Shown: positions 25,198 through 35,552, counted from the first letter of the stretch. The stretch: 64,000 nt of DNA from Sva-07 sp963710625 (GCA_963710625.1 CAVQBG010000024.1:237186-301185); one strand, 5' to 3'. Program-made: numbers and translations. Notes: a model not told the origin generated them from the letters alone.

Positions 25198-28100
25198 TCA
25201 GACCACCATGTGGTCTCTCTGTACGGACTCGATGTCGGTAGCGGCGAAGATGTGGGCCTCCGCATCTTCGATAGGCATCGGTCGCGCCAGGAGGAAGCCC
25301 TGCGCGAGTTGACAGCCTCTGACGCGCACGTATTCCAGCTGCTCCTCGGTCTCCACGCCTTCGGCCACCACCGTGACGTTCAGTGTCCGGCCGATCATGA
25401 GGAGCGCCTCCACGATGGTCGAGTCGTAGCCGTGCTCCGTCGCCGACGCGATGAAGCTGCGGTCGATCTTGATGCAGTCGATCGGTAGCTCGCGGAGGTA
25501 GGTCATCGACGAGTAGCCGGTGCCGAAGTCGTCGATCGCGACCGTGAGGCCACGGGCGCGCAGCGCGCCGAGCACCCTCTTCGCTCGGTCCATGTCTTCG
25601 AGCAGTTTCGTCTCGGTCAGCTCGAGCTCGAGCATCGTCGGGTCGGCGCCTGTCATGCCGAGCACGGCGTCGATGTCGGCGAGCAGGTCGCCATCGGTCA
25701 GGTGTCGACCCGAGATGTTGACGGCGATCCGACGCAGGCAGGTCGGGTCACGTAGCTTCCAGGCAACAAGCCGCTCACAGGCCTGTGTGAGCACCCATCG
25801 CTCGATCTCGAGGATCAGTCCCGAGCGTTCGGCGATCGGGATGAAATCGTCCGGTGGGACCATTCCGTGACCGGGTCGCATCCATCGCACGAGCGCCTCC
25901 GCCCCTGTGACGCGGTTCGTCTGCAGGTCGGTGACGGGCTGCAGATGGAGGACCAACTCGTCGTTGTGCACAGCCTTGCTGAGCGCCAACTCCAGTTCGG
26001 TTTCTCGGTCGATCTGTTCCTTCATGGTCGAGTCGAAGAGCTCGACGGAACCATGGCCACGGCGCTTTGCCTGGTAGACGGCATTGTCGGCCTGGCCGAG
26101 CATGTCGAGCGCCATCGTGTCAGCCGTCGGGATCGCGACCCCGACGCACGCCGAGAGCGAGAAGAACGAGCCGTCGTAGTCGAGGGGCAGCTCGACTTCC
26201 CTGATGAGTCGATGGCCCAGCGCGATGACATCGGCCATTTGCGCGAACCGGTGCGTCACGACGATGAACTCATCGCCTCCGAGGCGGCCGATGAACTCGC
26301 CGTTCCGGACGGCGCCCATCAATCTGGTCGCGACGTCCGCGAGGACACGGTCGCCGGTGGCGTGGCCCCTCACGTCGTTGACGTTCTTGAACCCGTCGAG
26401 ATCCAGGTACAGCACCGCGACATGTCCCGGGTGGTTGGTCGTGATCTCGTCGAGGTGTTCGAGGACGGCAAACCTGTTTGGCAACCCGGTCAAGGCGTCG
26501 TGGAGGGCCTGGTAGCTGAGCCGGTCCTCGAACTGGCTGCGCTCCGAGATGTCGTGTGCGATCACCGCGGTGACCCGATCGTCTCCGGCATCGACCACGC
26601 TTCGGGCGACGAGCACCTTGGGTCGCACGCCGGAACGTGTCAGAACCAGCGCGTCCCCGTCCGTTTGGGAGAGCAACTCGCTGATCGGACGTCCGAGTTG
26701 CTCGTCGCTCGTGAGTCCCGTGAGACGGCTGCTCGCCTCGTTGGCCGTCAGCACGATGCCGTCGTCGTCGGTCGTCCAGATCGCATCGTCGGCCTGTGCG
26801 ACGATCGCCGACGACAGTGCCTCGCTGCGATGGAGCTGGCCGGTGACGTTGGCCAGGTGCACGAACGAGTGCTGGAGAGAGACGCCGATGGCGCCGGGAA
26901 GAACGGCATCGTGGTCGTCGCGCTCGAGTTCGCCGGAAGCCAGTCCCCGGATCCGTTCGTTGACACGATCGAGCGTTGACACGAGGTCGTTCATCGTGCG
27001 GGTCAGGGCTCGAACGTCACGAGGTCCACTCATCTCGAGCGCGGGAAGGTCGATCTCACCGGCGTTGATCTCCTCGGCGCGACGAGCGAGCCGGCGGAGC
27101 GGAACCAGGATCGACCACAACACGAGCAGGATGAGCCCCAGCGTGACGCCGGCGATCGCCCAGAGCAGGATCTGAGTCCGGTCAGCCAACGCCTCGGCGT
27201 CCTTCGAAGCGGCGCGGACCTCGTCTGCCACCCGTTCGTGGAAGCCGTTCGAGTAGTCCTCGAGCGCGGCGAGATATTGGATCTGCCCATAGACCTTGTC
27301 GGCGGCGGCGTTCACCGCGCCTGGGTCGTCCGCGATCGAACCCGGCGTCCCATCAGGGCCCACGACGGTCACGTCGGCGGGGCTTTCGTTGTCTCTCGTC
27401 CGATCGAACACCGCTTGTTCTTCCGCGCTCAGGGTCCTGCGGTAGACGTCGACGTAGGTGTCGTGAGCAGCGGCGAGGCGCGCCGTCGCCACCTCGTCGT
27501 CATTTGCCCCGATCGTCCCGTCGATGACGGCCTGCGCCTGACGGCCGGCACTGACGAGCACGTCAGCGAGCGAACCGAGCTGTGACCGACGAAGAGCGAG
27601 CACGGTGGAATCATCACCGTGGTAGGAGTGCAGCGAGAGGATCTCCGCCAGCAACACGTCCAACTCCTCGAACACCCGATCGACGTCGTCGGTCGTCGCC
27701 CTCCCCTCATCGCTCAGATCCTGCTGCGCCTGTAGGGCACCGCGGATCGGACCGAGCCGATCTCCGACCGGCGTGCCGTCGGCGAGTTCCAGGGTTCGGT
27801 ACCTCTCGTTCAACTCATCAAAGGCTCGTTCGAGATCGCGAAGATTGTCGGAACGGATCGACTCGAGGTCGAATCCCGTGACTCCCACGATCACTTCGCG
27901 CGGAACGCCGATCGCGTCCAGGGCGGCCAACCCGCTGAGCGCGAGCCGCTCGAGTTGTGCTGGTGTGAAGATCGCCGCCACCGTTTGCTGCAACTCGACG
28001 ACGTCGACCAGTTCGGAGGCTTCCGACGCCTCCGACCGCTCGACCGCGATGCGCTCCGTGGCCAGGTATCCGACGGCGAGCAACGGCACGATCACGAGGG

Positions 28101-28209
28101 CGAGCAGGCGCGCCGTCAACGGAGTGCTTCGATCGTCGAACACTCGGCGCATGCGGCTCCATCGGCATGGATGCATGCGGCCTTGAGCGCCTTGGCCGTC
28201 CTGCGTCAC
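25198..28209 (-). CDS. Membrane GGDEF-EAL protein (c-di-GMP turnover)
   Basis: 1003 residues from a GTG at 28209 with GGAGGG 9 nt upstream; an ATG at 28152 is the alternative. Order: TM1 (LLALVIVPLLAVGYLA), a helical extracytoplasmic sensor region of about 290 residues, TM2 (LLWAIAGVTLGLILLVLWSIL), HAMP, a PAS domain (AIVAQADDAIWTTDDDGIVL), a GGDEF domain with intact LGGDEF at about 643-648, and an EAL domain with EALVRW near 768 plus DDFGTGYSS. Both active-site motifs look intact, so it could synthesise or degrade c-di-GMP according to an external signal. Confidence 0.9.
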   Translation of the reverse strand: MTQDGQGAQGRMHPCRWSRMRRVFDDRSTPLTARLLALVIVPLLAVGYLATERIAVERSEASEASELVDVVELQQTVAAIFTPAQLERLALSGLAALDAIGVPREVIVGVTGFDLESIRSDNLRDLERAFDELNERYRTLELADGTPVGDRLGPIRGALQAQQDLSDEGRATTDDVDRVFEELDVLLAEILSLHSYHGDDSTVLALRRSQLGSLADVLVSAGRQAQAVIDGTIGANDDEVATARLAAAHDTYVDVYRRTLSAEEQAVFDRTRDNESPADVTVVGPDGTPGSIADDPGAVNAAADKVYGQIQYLAALEDYSNGFHERVADEVRAASKDAEALADRTQILLWAIAGVTLGLILLVLWSILVPLRRLARRAEEINAGEIDLPALEMSGPRDVRALTRTMNDLVSTLDRVNERIRGLASGELERDDHDAVLPGAIGVSLQHSFVHLANVTGQLHRSEALSSAIVAQADDAIWTTDDDGIVLTANEASSRLTGLTSDEQLGRPISELLSQTDGDALVLTRSGVRPKVLVARSVVDAGDDRVTAVIAHDISERSQFEDRLSYQALHDALTGLPNRFAVLEHLDEITTNHPGHVAVLYLDLDGFKNVNDVRGHATGDRVLADVATRLMGAVRNGEFIGRLGGDEFIVVTHRFAQMADVIALGHRLIREVELPLDYDGSFFSLSACVGVAIPTADTMALDMLGQADNAVYQAKRRGHGSVELFDSTMKEQIDRETELELALSKAVHNDELVLHLQPVTDLQTNRVTGAEALVRWMRPGHGMVPPDDFIPIAERSGLILEIERWVLTQACERLVAWKLRDPTCLRRIAVNISGRHLTDGDLLADIDAVLGMTGADPTMLELELTETKLLEDMDRAKRVLGALRARGLTVAIDDFGTGYSSMTYLRELPIDCIKIDRSFIASATEHGYDSTIVEALLMIGRTLNVTVVAEGVETEEQLEYVRVRGCQLAQGFLLARPMPIEDAEAHIFAATDIESVQRDHMVV

Positions 28210-28399
28210 GAGACTGGGCCCTCCGGTATGGGCGCTTTGGCGAGGCCGGGAAGGTGATCTGCGCAGCCGCGCGCGGGATGCCTACCGCTCACCGCCGTGG
28301 CTCGTCGGCTGACTGCTGAGATGGCTCCGAGCCGAGACCTGCGGCCCCGGCGCAGGCGTGAGTTCGGCGGATCGGCTGTGTGACCTCCGGAGGTTCGCC

Positions 28400-28734
28400 A
28401 TGGATGACGTCGAAGGCGCCCACTCGTTCCACGTCGAGGGCAGCTCGTCGGACTCGTTCACGGGCCGCCTTGACGCATCCCGCGGCAAGAGCCTTGCCCG
28501 GGTCGAGACCCAGCGGGTCGGCGACTCGGAATCGGACCGCTCCACGACCATCGGGGTCGGCCCGGAATGGTCTACGTACTGCAAGGCACGATCACCGACC
28601 ACCGAAACGGCCAGGCCACCGACTATGGGTCAGGGCTCGGCTGGCCAGAGGACAGGCACACCTTGCACTGGCTCGAGAACAGGGGAACGACGCCAGCCAT
28701 GGAGATCTCGGTCGACATCGTCAGACAACCGTAG
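28400..28734 (+). pseudogene. Cupin-domain protein remnant
   Basis: From about 28534 a clean frame reads LHDHRGRPGMVYVLQGTITDH then WPEDRHTLHWLENRGTTPAMEISVDIV and stops at 28734. This is the strand pattern of small secreted or cytosolic cupins (HDHxxRPG...YVLxG). Upstream the frame is closed by TGA near 28468 and the expected N-terminal half lies in other frames, so the gene is frameshifted. Confidence 0.55.
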
Positions 28735-28844
28735 GCATGGCCAAGGGCCGTTCGGTTCGCCGCGAACACGGAGACCGCCTGGTGAGCGCCCGACCTCGGA
28801 GCGCGTGGTCGCGCCATCGCACCACCCTTGAACCCGGTATCGCA

Positions 28845-29204
28845 TCAGATGCGCGGGAAGTGCCGTATTGGACGGCTCGACGGGCCTGTGACTTCCGATC
28901 GCCCCAGGAGGGCGAGGTCCCGCCGAACGCAGCGCAGGTGCGCCCACTCCTCCTCCAGGATCACGCGCACGCAGTCACCGACAGTGGGATGCCAGTCCCC
29001 GCTGCCCCACGGGTTCTCGCGCTCCTCGGCGAGCAGCTCCGGCGTGGCAGTGGCCAGGAGGTCGGTCACCAGCTGCTGCCGCTCGGCTCGCCCCGCGAGG
29101 ATGTCCTCGAACGCCGGAGCGTCGGTCCGGAAGTTCGAGATGTCGAAGCCCATCTCGGCCGCACCAGTGAAGATCTGGCCGATCTCGTGGAAGGGCTGCT
29201 CCAC
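28845..29204 (-). CDS. DinB-like small protein
   Basis: 119 residues. Helical pattern with SGDWHPTVGDCVRVILEEEWAHLRCVRRDLALL, which resembles the last helices of DinB/DUF664 four-helix-bundle proteins, where conserved His residues bind a metal. The N-terminal metal-binding histidine region is short (EQPFHEIGQIF), so it may be truncated. Function unknown; it lies among broken genes. Confidence 0.5.
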   Translation of the reverse strand: MEQPFHEIGQIFTGAAEMGFDISNFRTDAPAFEDILAGRAERQQLVTDLLATATPELLAEERENPWGSGDWHPTVGDCVRVILEEEWAHLRCVRRDLALLGRSEVTGPSSRPIRHFPRI

Positions 29205-29310
29205 AGTGGTCGCTGGCCCAGACCCTTCGTCACCTCGTGCTGGTGATCATGCCTGCCGATACCGAGCGGTCTGCCACCTGACATCGAGGCTTGCGTCAGG
29301 CGCCCAAGGC

Positions 29311-29740
29311 GGCCGGGTGACCTACGAGATGATGGAGTCGGCGTGGCGGCAGCCGGTCACGGGCACGTGGCCTGACTGGATGGATGAGTGAGAGATCCCG
29401 TTCGCCGAGACCATCGACCGGGCGAAGAAGTACGTCGTGTCGAGCACGCTGAGCGGGGTCGATTGGAATGCCGAGCTGGTGCGTGACGACTTGGGGCGAG
29501 CGCTTCAGCGGCTCAAGCAGGAGCCAGGCGACGGCCTGTTCGTGGGTGGCGTGACGCTCCCCCTGGCGTTGGCAGATCTGGGACTGATCGACGAGTACGA
29601 GTTCCTTGTGCAGCCGGTCCTTGCCGGACACGGGCCGACGGGTGCTCGCCGGTCTGCGCGAGCGCATCCAGGTCGAGCTGGTGGATCGCCATGAGTTCCG
29701 GTCGGGGACGGTCGCCCTGCGATACCGGCCCGCGCGAGCT
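29311..29740 (+). pseudogene. RibD/DHFR-family reductase, broken
   Basis: Reads GRVTYEMMESAWR, TGTWPDWMDE, then TGA at 29389-29391 where homologues have Trp, then EIPFAETIDRAKKYVVSSTL, GDGLFVGGVTLPLALADLGLIDEY and FLVQPVLAGHGPT. A frameshift near 29640 moves the conserved end LAGLRERIQVELVDRHEFRSG to another frame. The N-terminal NADPH-binding start is absent. A dihydrofolate-reductase-family pseudogene with one nonsense and one frameshift change. Confidence 0.7.
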
Positions 29741-30028
29741 ACGGCTCGACGTGTGATCTGTCCTGACACGTTGGCTGCCTCGCGATGGAACGACGGATCC
29801 GGTGGGCGGCGCAAACCGACGCCACGACATCTGTCCCGGCACGGGCGTCGTGTCGTCGTTACCCGGTCGTGATCGGTGATCTCGTTGTCGATGAGTGCGA
29901 TGCGCTGCGCGAAGAGCGCGCATCGTGAGCCTCGTGCACTGATCGCGCGAGAGTGGCCGCCTCGAGTGAGACCAGGCCAACACGAACGTCGTCAGCGGCT
30001 CGACTGCATGGCTGCCGATTCACGCCGA

Positions 30029-30414
30029 CGGTGCCCTTTTCTCCATCGGCGACTTCATTCCGCTCAGGGAGACGGAGAGGTCTGCGGGACCGGTGGAGTC
30101 GCCCATGACGGCGACCATCAGGCTGTCCGTGCGCCGCGACCTCGACGTCGCCGAATTCCAGGCCCGGAGAAGGACCAGACCTGCACTGTCGGACTCAGAA
30201 GTACACATCACGACTGCTCACGGCCTGGACCTTCTACGAGAACGCCCGCACTGCAACCCGCTACATGATCGAGTGGCTCGGGACGAATCACGGGCTCGAA
30301 CCAGCCGACGCATACCTGTTGTGCAGCACGGCGGCCAACCTGCGGGTCAGCGAGATCGTCGACGCACCCAACTGGGTCGTGTCGCTCCACTTCCCCCTCG
30401 ACATCTTCCGCTGA
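30029..30414 (+). pseudogene. Acetamidase/formamidase C-terminal remnant
   Basis: The last piece, in one frame, reads TATRYMIEWLGTNHGLEPADAYLLCSTAANLRVSEIVDAPNWVVSLHFPLDIF and stops at 30414, a near-exact match in pattern to the C-terminus of the FmdA/AmdA family. Upstream pieces (SAQGDGEVCGTG and VESPMTATIRLSVRRDL) occur in other frames, giving two or three indels in 400 nt. The N-terminal half is missing. Confidence 0.7.
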
Positions 30415-30432
30415 CATTGACCACGCCAATCG

Positions 30433-30705
30433 GTGCTTCGCACCCGGCGCGATAGTCGCAAACGCGAACGCGTCGCCGCGCGCTCGGGTTCCGGCGATGC
30501 GCGCAACGCGGACCGTTCCTGGTCCGAGATCGGAGCGATGCTCGGCGTGTCCAAGCAGGCCGCCCAGCGCAAGTACGCCGCCAAGATCTCGGCGCAACCG
30601 TCCGCCGAGTTCGACGGATCAGGCGCACAGTCCGCTCAACCGACTCCATCGGCCGCCCGAGAGTGTCGGACAGACGTCGACGGATCGGTGCTATCGGGTG
30701 TATGA
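30433..30705 (+). CDS. Small HTH-domain protein or fragment
   Basis: 90 residues. Contains RSWSEIGAMLGVSKQAAQRKYA, a helix-turn-helix pattern common at the end of small actinobacterial proteins that couple an HTH to a ligand domain. The rest is low complexity. It may be the 3' remnant of a larger gene; the region around it is decayed. Confidence 0.4.
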   Translation: MLRTRRDSRKRERVAARSGSGDARNADRSWSEIGAMLGVSKQAAQRKYAAKISAQPSAEFDGSGAQSAQPTPSAARECRTDVDGSVLSGV

Positions 30706-30784
30706 GTCGGGCCGAAGTCGGACGCGACCTGCAGCGGCTGAGTGGGGATTGCGTGCGGCGTTCTCGAGTGGGCTTGCCTCTCCG

Positions 30785-30969
30785 CTACGTCCGTTCGATG
30801 ATGAGGAGGAAATCGACCTGCGCGTCACCCCGTAGATCTGAGCGAGGGTCGTCTTCCCGACGTTGGGGATGATCGAGACGATCTCCCCGTCAAGCCCATC
30901 CAGGAAGGCATCCAACTTGACGGAATCGGTCTCCATGCCGATATCGAACCGATGCACCTTGTAGCTCAT
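30785..30969 (-). pseudogene. Small conserved protein with a frameshift
   Basis: ATG at 30969 follows an excellent ribosome binding site (GGGGTAGGAGGTACCTC). The protein starts MSYKVHRFDIGMETDSVKLDAFL and continues GEIVSIIPNVGKTT. Near 30812 the frame slips, and in the next frame the expected ending VDFLLIIERT is followed by a stop at 30785. One indel separates the two. Function unknown. Confidence 0.55.
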
Positions 30970-31068
30970 GAGGTACCTCCTACCCCGGGGCTCCCGAAAG
31001 CAACTCTCTGGCTGGTCGGAGCAACCCAATGATCGCCCACAACTGGGGCAGCGGACCAGAACCAGAAA

Positions 31069-31545
31069 TCACTGTCGCACGTCCGGTGACCCGCGGCGGC
31101 AACACCAGACCACCACGACCCCGATGACTCCGAATGCTGACATCACTCCGGCGAAGACAACCTCGGCCCATCTCCAACGCTCACGATGATCGGCCCGGTG
31201 CTCTCGCCGGACATCGAAGTCGACCCACGGTCCGGTTCGTCCGACCACGAAGACGAGGACCCGCACTGAGTGCAGCAACGTCGCCGCCGCTGCCACGCGC
31301 AGCGGAAGCCGAGCGTGACGAGGAGTCCGAGATCTCCACCAGCGCACCGCGCCGAGCACAGTCACGAAGTCGACGATCATCTCGATGACCGTCAGCGCCA
31401 CGACCCAACTCTTCAGCACCGCTCGCGCCTCGCCCGCAAGCAGCGCAATCGTCCGATAGAGCAGAACACCGGCGCCAGCAACGAGCAAGCCGGGACCGAC
31501 ACCACTCGAACGGACCGGCGTGGCGAAACCAGCCGTCACAGCCAT
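31069..31545 (-). CDS. Four-helix membrane protein of unknown function
   Basis: 158 residues with four hydrophobic segments (about 17-40, 46-65, 78-103, 128-147) separated by Arg-rich loops. No family recognised. Lies between the broken small gene and the GIN-domain lipoprotein, all on the minus strand. Confidence 0.55.
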   Translation of the reverse strand: MAVTAGFATPVRSSGVGPGLLVAGAGVLLYRTIALLAGEARAVLKSWVVALTVIEMIVDFVTVLGAVRWWRSRTPRHARLPLRVAAAATLLHSVRVLVFVVGRTGPWVDFDVRREHRADHRERWRWAEVVFAGVMSAFGVIGVVVVWCCRRGSPDVRQ

Positions 31546-31622
31546 GTCGCCCCGGCGCGGATGATTTCACGACTCAGGAACGCGGGGTGACGGTTCGGAT
31601 GGATCGACATCGCAGTCCCCCG

Positions 31623-32369
31623 CTACTTGGGGCCCAGCGTTTCGACGGTGCCGACACCGGTGACCGTCGAGCTCACTGCGGGCTCGCCGTAGTAGCGGAC
31701 GGTGCCGACACCGGTGACCGACATATCGAGCTCACTGACAACCCACAGCGTCGTCGTGCCGACGCCGACCGATTCGACCGTGGCCACCTCGGCACGGAGA
31801 TCTTCGCCATCGAAGTCACCGGCGCCGGCCAGGAGGACATCGAGTCGGTCGGTTCGACCGGTGGCGACGATGCTGCCGGCTCCGGGGAGTGAGGCCCGCA
31901 GCGCCGAGACGTCGAGATCGGGTGCGACGACCGTTCCCGCTCCGGGAAGATCGATCTGGAGCCGATCCCCCGTGGCGCAGCCAGCCAATTCGATGGTGCC
32001 GGCTCCGGAGAGCACGACGGCGGCGGTCGCCGGACAGCCAAGCCGATAGGTGACGCCGCCGGTGGGATCGATGTCGACCCCCGGCTCGGTCGAGATCGTG
32101 AGGGTGTCGCCTGAGACGTCGGTTCGGATGTCGACGAGCAGGTTGTCGTCCGTTTCGACTTCGACGATTCCGTCCGAGCCGGCGCCGAACAGAACCTTGC
32201 CCTCGCCGGCGAGCACGACGCGCTCGAACCCGGCAATCGACCGGGCCTCCACGGCTACCTCACCGGATCCGCTGACACGGTCGCTGCCGGTGCGAACATC
32301 GCCACAGGCGACCACGAGCGGGCACAGCATCGCCATCGCCATCGCCATCGCCGGTCGACGGGAGGCCAC
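31623..32369 (-). CDS. Putative GIN-domain (DUF2807) lipoprotein
   Basis: 248 residues from a GTG at 32369; ATGs in an MAMAMAM tract at about 32345 are alternatives. The signal ends VVACG (lipobox). The body is a beta-helical repeat typical of the head GIN/auto-transporter-adhesin domain: GFERVVLAGEGKVLF, VEVETDDNLL, VVLSGAGTIELAG, IDLPGAGTVVAPDL, ASLPGAGSIVATG, VTGVGTVRYYG. Such proteins are exported and probably bind at the cell surface; no enzymatic role is known. Confidence 0.8.
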   Translation of the reverse strand: MASRRPAMAMAMAMLCPLVVACGDVRTGSDRVSGSGEVAVEARSIAGFERVVLAGEGKVLFGAGSDGIVEVETDDNLLVDIRTDVSGDTLTISTEPGVDIDPTGGVTYRLGCPATAAVVLSGAGTIELAGCATGDRLQIDLPGAGTVVAPDLDVSALRASLPGAGSIVATGRTDRLDVLLAGAGDFDGEDLRAEVATVESVGVGTTTLWVVSELDMSVTGVGTVRYYGEPAVSSTVTGVGTVETLGPK

Positions 32370-33047
32370 GTTCGGGTCCCTGTTGGCTGCTGCTCCCACG
32401 GAATGACACCTCTGCGCCCATGATTCGTGATGGCGGGCGTTGCCTCCAGGGCAGAAGGCCACAACGAAGACAGGGCGGGGAATTAGACCCTCGTCACCGA
32501 CGCGGCACATGACCTGGCTGGGGCGTCGCTTCGCGATCACCAAGTTCGGGATCGTCCGCCCAGCGTTCGGAGCCCTCACATCAGCACGTCACACAGGTGG
32601 CCCCGATCGCGCAGGCTCGTCTGGCGACGGATTGCGAGGACCCGATCTTGTGACGCAGGGCTAACGCGTCCGGTGAGGAACCGGCGCACCGCGGGGGGTC
32701 TGCCGGTCAGGGATCAGGTGATCGACACGAGGCCGGACCGCTGCGTGGTCTCCGGTTGCGGTGACTGGAATCGGCGATGAGGATGTTGGTACGGGCCGGA
32801 CGCTGCGGGTCGTCGCTGACGCCGGAGCATCGATCGGTGCTATCGACTGGGGGCCCTCAGAGCGGGAGCTGGGGGACGCCATCACGGCAATGGCGCAGGG
32901 ACGTTGAACTCGACGAGGCCATCTCCAACGGTGCTCGCAACGAGAACCCGTCCGTACGGGCTCTTGAGACGTCGTACGGTCGCACTGTCTGCCCGTGGCG
33001 AGAGCGGGAATCCCCAGCGGGCCGGTAGTCCGGTGCACCGTCCGCGC
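32370..33047. other. Gene-poor stretch with one palindromic element
   Basis: No supportable coding sequence on either strand. The only structure I see is the diverged palindromic element at 32666-32761. Confidence 0.5.
32666..32761. repeat. Palindromic intergenic element, diverged copy
   Basis: The left arm GCGTCCGGTGAGGAACC matches the family at 36190 and 38556. A weaker inverse arm ends near 32761 (GGTCTCCGGTTGCGG). Only the left end is convincing. Confidence 0.45.
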
Positions 33048-33403
33048 TTATGCGGGCCACACGTTGCGATCAGGCGACTCGTCGAAGAAACGGCACTCGA
33101 TGGAGCCTCCCGGCCCGACCCCAGCCGGATTGCCGTCCTGGTCAACGAAGTACTCAGGCTGCGCGGACGCGATCAGCTGGAGCTGGTAGCTACCGGGGGA
33201 AGGTCGAGCCTGCACATGTCCCTGGGCAACGACCTCGGGTCGAAGATGGCGACGTCGGCACGGAAAGCCGTTGCCGTCACGTAGGCCATGCTGCCGGGCA
33301 GGCTGACCTTCGAGGGTAACCGTAGGCGGCAGAAGAGGGTGTAGGCGTCATATCGGCTTGGCCGCCAATCGCGACATAGGGGCGGCCTCGGTGATGCCAC
33401 CAC
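33048..33403 (-). pseudogene. Unknown small protein, frameshifted
   Basis: In the minus strand one frame reads SLPGSMAYVTATAFRADVAIF then RDMCRLDLPP, and after a slip near 33185 the next frame reads QLQLIASAQPEYFVDQDG, GPGGSIECRFF and ends DRNVWPA at a stop at 33048. The composition looks coding in both pieces. No family recognised; it may be the decayed 3' neighbour of the beta-helix gene. Confidence 0.35.
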
Positions 33404-33409
33404 CTCGTG

Positions 33410-34551
33410 TCAAGGATCAGCGAGGAAGCTCTCGACGACGGGAGGTCCTGGACGCTGATGCCGCTGCGATCGTTGCCGGGACAACGAGCTCGTCGGCCGG
33501 ATGTTGGAGCCACCCCACGCAGCGGTCGTACCGAGGTTGTCGAGGATGACGGGCCCGGTGCCGATGTAGACGTCGGCGCCGCCGTCGAGGCTCAGCCCCC
33601 CTACTCCATTGCCGACGATGCGGGTCGTGCCGTCGAGGCTCAGCTGTCCGGCGATGCCGAACACCCCGAAGAATTCGTTGCCGGCGACCAAAGTGTTGCT
33701 CAGGCTGAGGAAGCCGCCGACGTTGGCGCCGGCGCCGCTGTGGTTGTCGAGGATCGCCGAGTCGCCGACGGTGATCGATCCGGGTCCGCCGGCCCCGCCG
33801 GCGAATACCCCTGTTTCGCCGTTGCGCTGAACCGTTGAGCTGCCCATGGTGACGATGCCGCCGGACGATGCCGCCACCCCGAAGCGGTCGTTGTCGGTGA
33901 CCACCGTGTCGAAGACCTGAGCGCTGGATCCTTCAGCAATGTCGATCGCTGTCTCAGTGGCCTGCTGCGCGGTGACCCCAAATGCGGTGATGTCGGCTTG
34001 GCTGGCTTGAGCGCGAAGCGCCCGCCGGTGATGATCAGGTCCTCGACATGTACCCGCTTGGCGTCGAAGACACCAATAGTGAAAGGCTCATCGGGCATCG
34101 GTGCTCGGATCTCGGCGTCACCGATACCGAACAACGTCACGTCGTCACGGAAGATCCCGACGCTCTCGACGCACACCCCCGAGATGCCGATGCGCACCGG
34201 TCCGATCCACTCGCCGGCCTGAGCCTCAGCCAGCGCATCTCCGACGGTTTCGCCCGCAGTGCAGTCAACCGACAGCTCCAACGGGTAGGTGCGTGCCTCG
34301 AGGTCCTCGACCCGCTCGGCAAGTGCGGTGACGTCTTCAGGGGAAACGCCTTCGCTCCAACTGATCCGGACCTGGTTGGCCGCACATGACTTCAACGGTT
34401 GATCGCCGATCGCCACATTGGTGATCACCCCGCCCTTGTTGAGACATCCGGTGTAGGTGTTCCCACCGTCATCGGAACCCGTCGCTGCGACGCTCACGCC
34501 TCCAAGAGCTCCGAGTGCCACGACGGAAAACAGAATCAGTGTTCTACGCAT
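33410..34551 (-). pseudogene. Secreted right-handed beta-helix protein, frameshifted
   Basis: ATG at 34551 gives a signal peptide (MRRTLILFSVVALGALGGVSVAA), a coiled segment (VTALAERVEDLEA), then a parallel beta-helix region with ADVxIF/IRAPM-type rungs. Near 33995 a slip moves the frame; the continuation reads QADITAFGVTAQQ, VVTDNDRFGVAASSGG, TVQRNGETGVFAGG, SNTLVAGNEFFGVFG, clearly the same repeat series. The 3' end is again out of frame after about 33500. Such proteins resemble polysaccharide-binding or lyase-like surface proteins; no catalytic residues can be assigned. Confidence 0.65.
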
Positions 34552-34654
34552 GATTCCCCCTCGATAGTCCGCTTCGCATTCCAGCGTGTTCCGAGGGTGC
34601 ACTGACTTGTAGGGCCATTCGTCAGCTGGTGCGACGGACAACCAAGGACGGGCC

Positions 34655-34772
34655 ATGTCGGTACGAGTCGGCTGGTCAATTTCTGTATCGGGCGCTTCGA
34701 TACGCCCGACGGTGCGCAGCGCAATTCAATCCGAGACCCGAGTGTCGCACATGGGCACCCTCTATCGGACAT
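34655..34772. repeat. Palindromic intergenic element, weak copy
   Basis: The right arm GGGCACCCTCTATCGGACAT resembles the right arms at 35646 and 36287. A possible left arm ATGTCGGTACGAGTCGG lies at 34655. It precedes the gene at 34794 by about 20 nt. Confidence 0.35.
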
Positions 34773-34793
34773 CTGCGACTACGTTGAGAAGCG

Positions 34794-35547
34794 GTGACAG
34801 CGCTCACGATTCTTGGGCTCCTGCTTCGACTTGTCGGCCTCACGATCGCCGTCTCAGGCGTTCACCAGATGCACACGACTCTCACGTCATCGCCTCTGGT
34901 CTGGCGACGGGCGCTGAAGGAGGCCGCCTCGGATGGCTGGCAGTGGGTACGGATCAACGTGCTCCGACGGAAGCCGCCACCCCAGGTGATCACCGGCAGC
35001 GGAGCGATTGTGATGACGGGATCGGGCGTGGCCGCATTCGGTCGTGTGCGACCTGGAGAACCGTCCCCGACCGCCACCATTGATGACTCGGCTGGAGCGT
35101 CTGGAGGGATACGTGAAGCTGCTCGATGCGGAGATCGACTCACGCCACAAGGCCTATGACGAGCGACACCAAAGGCTGGATAACGACCTGAGAAGCCTGC
35201 GCAGCGACACCCGGGCCGAGATCGGCGAGCTGCGCGCCGACCAGGATCGAATGAGAACGGCGCTGGCCGGGTCAGACGGCCGATCGCTGCGTCGCACGTT
35301 CGTTGGTCTGGCGATCACGGCCCTCGGTGTCGGCCGCACCCTGGTCCAGCCCGTGGCTGACTTGCTCAACGGCTACCCAGCGTGGGCAACTCTCTGGCTT
35401 CCTGTCCGACGTCGAGACGCCGGACGATTCGGCTTGCTCACCAACGATGGCCCCGCAACGCGACGGGACGCCGACCGACGGAATGCCGTCCGAACACCGG
35501 TCCACCAACGGCCAGTATCCCGTCGACGAAGGAGTCGACGAGCGTGA
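34794..35547 (+). pseudogene. Membrane / coiled-coil protein with a frameshift
   Basis: GTG start at 34794. A hydrophobic N-terminus (LTILGLLLRLVGLTIAVSGV) is followed by a soluble part ending TATIDD near 35090. One slip later the next frame continues RLERLEGYVKLLDAEIDSRH, a coiled coil to about 35265 (KAYDERHQRLDNDLRSLR), and a C-terminal hydrophobic segment (VGLAITALGVGRTL). The stop at 35547 lies 5 nt before the palindrome at 35553. Function unknown. Confidence 0.5.
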
Positions 35548-35552
35548 TCGTT

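Noticed and set aside
29389..29391. Second selenocysteine codon in the RibD/DHFR-like gene
   Set aside because: Homologues carry Trp here, not Cys; the gene has another frameshift and no redox motif, so TGA is a nonsense mutation of TGG.
32904..33284. 126-residue plus-strand open frame
   Set aside because: Arg-rich, no start signal, and the opposite strand gives better coding sequence from 33048 upward.
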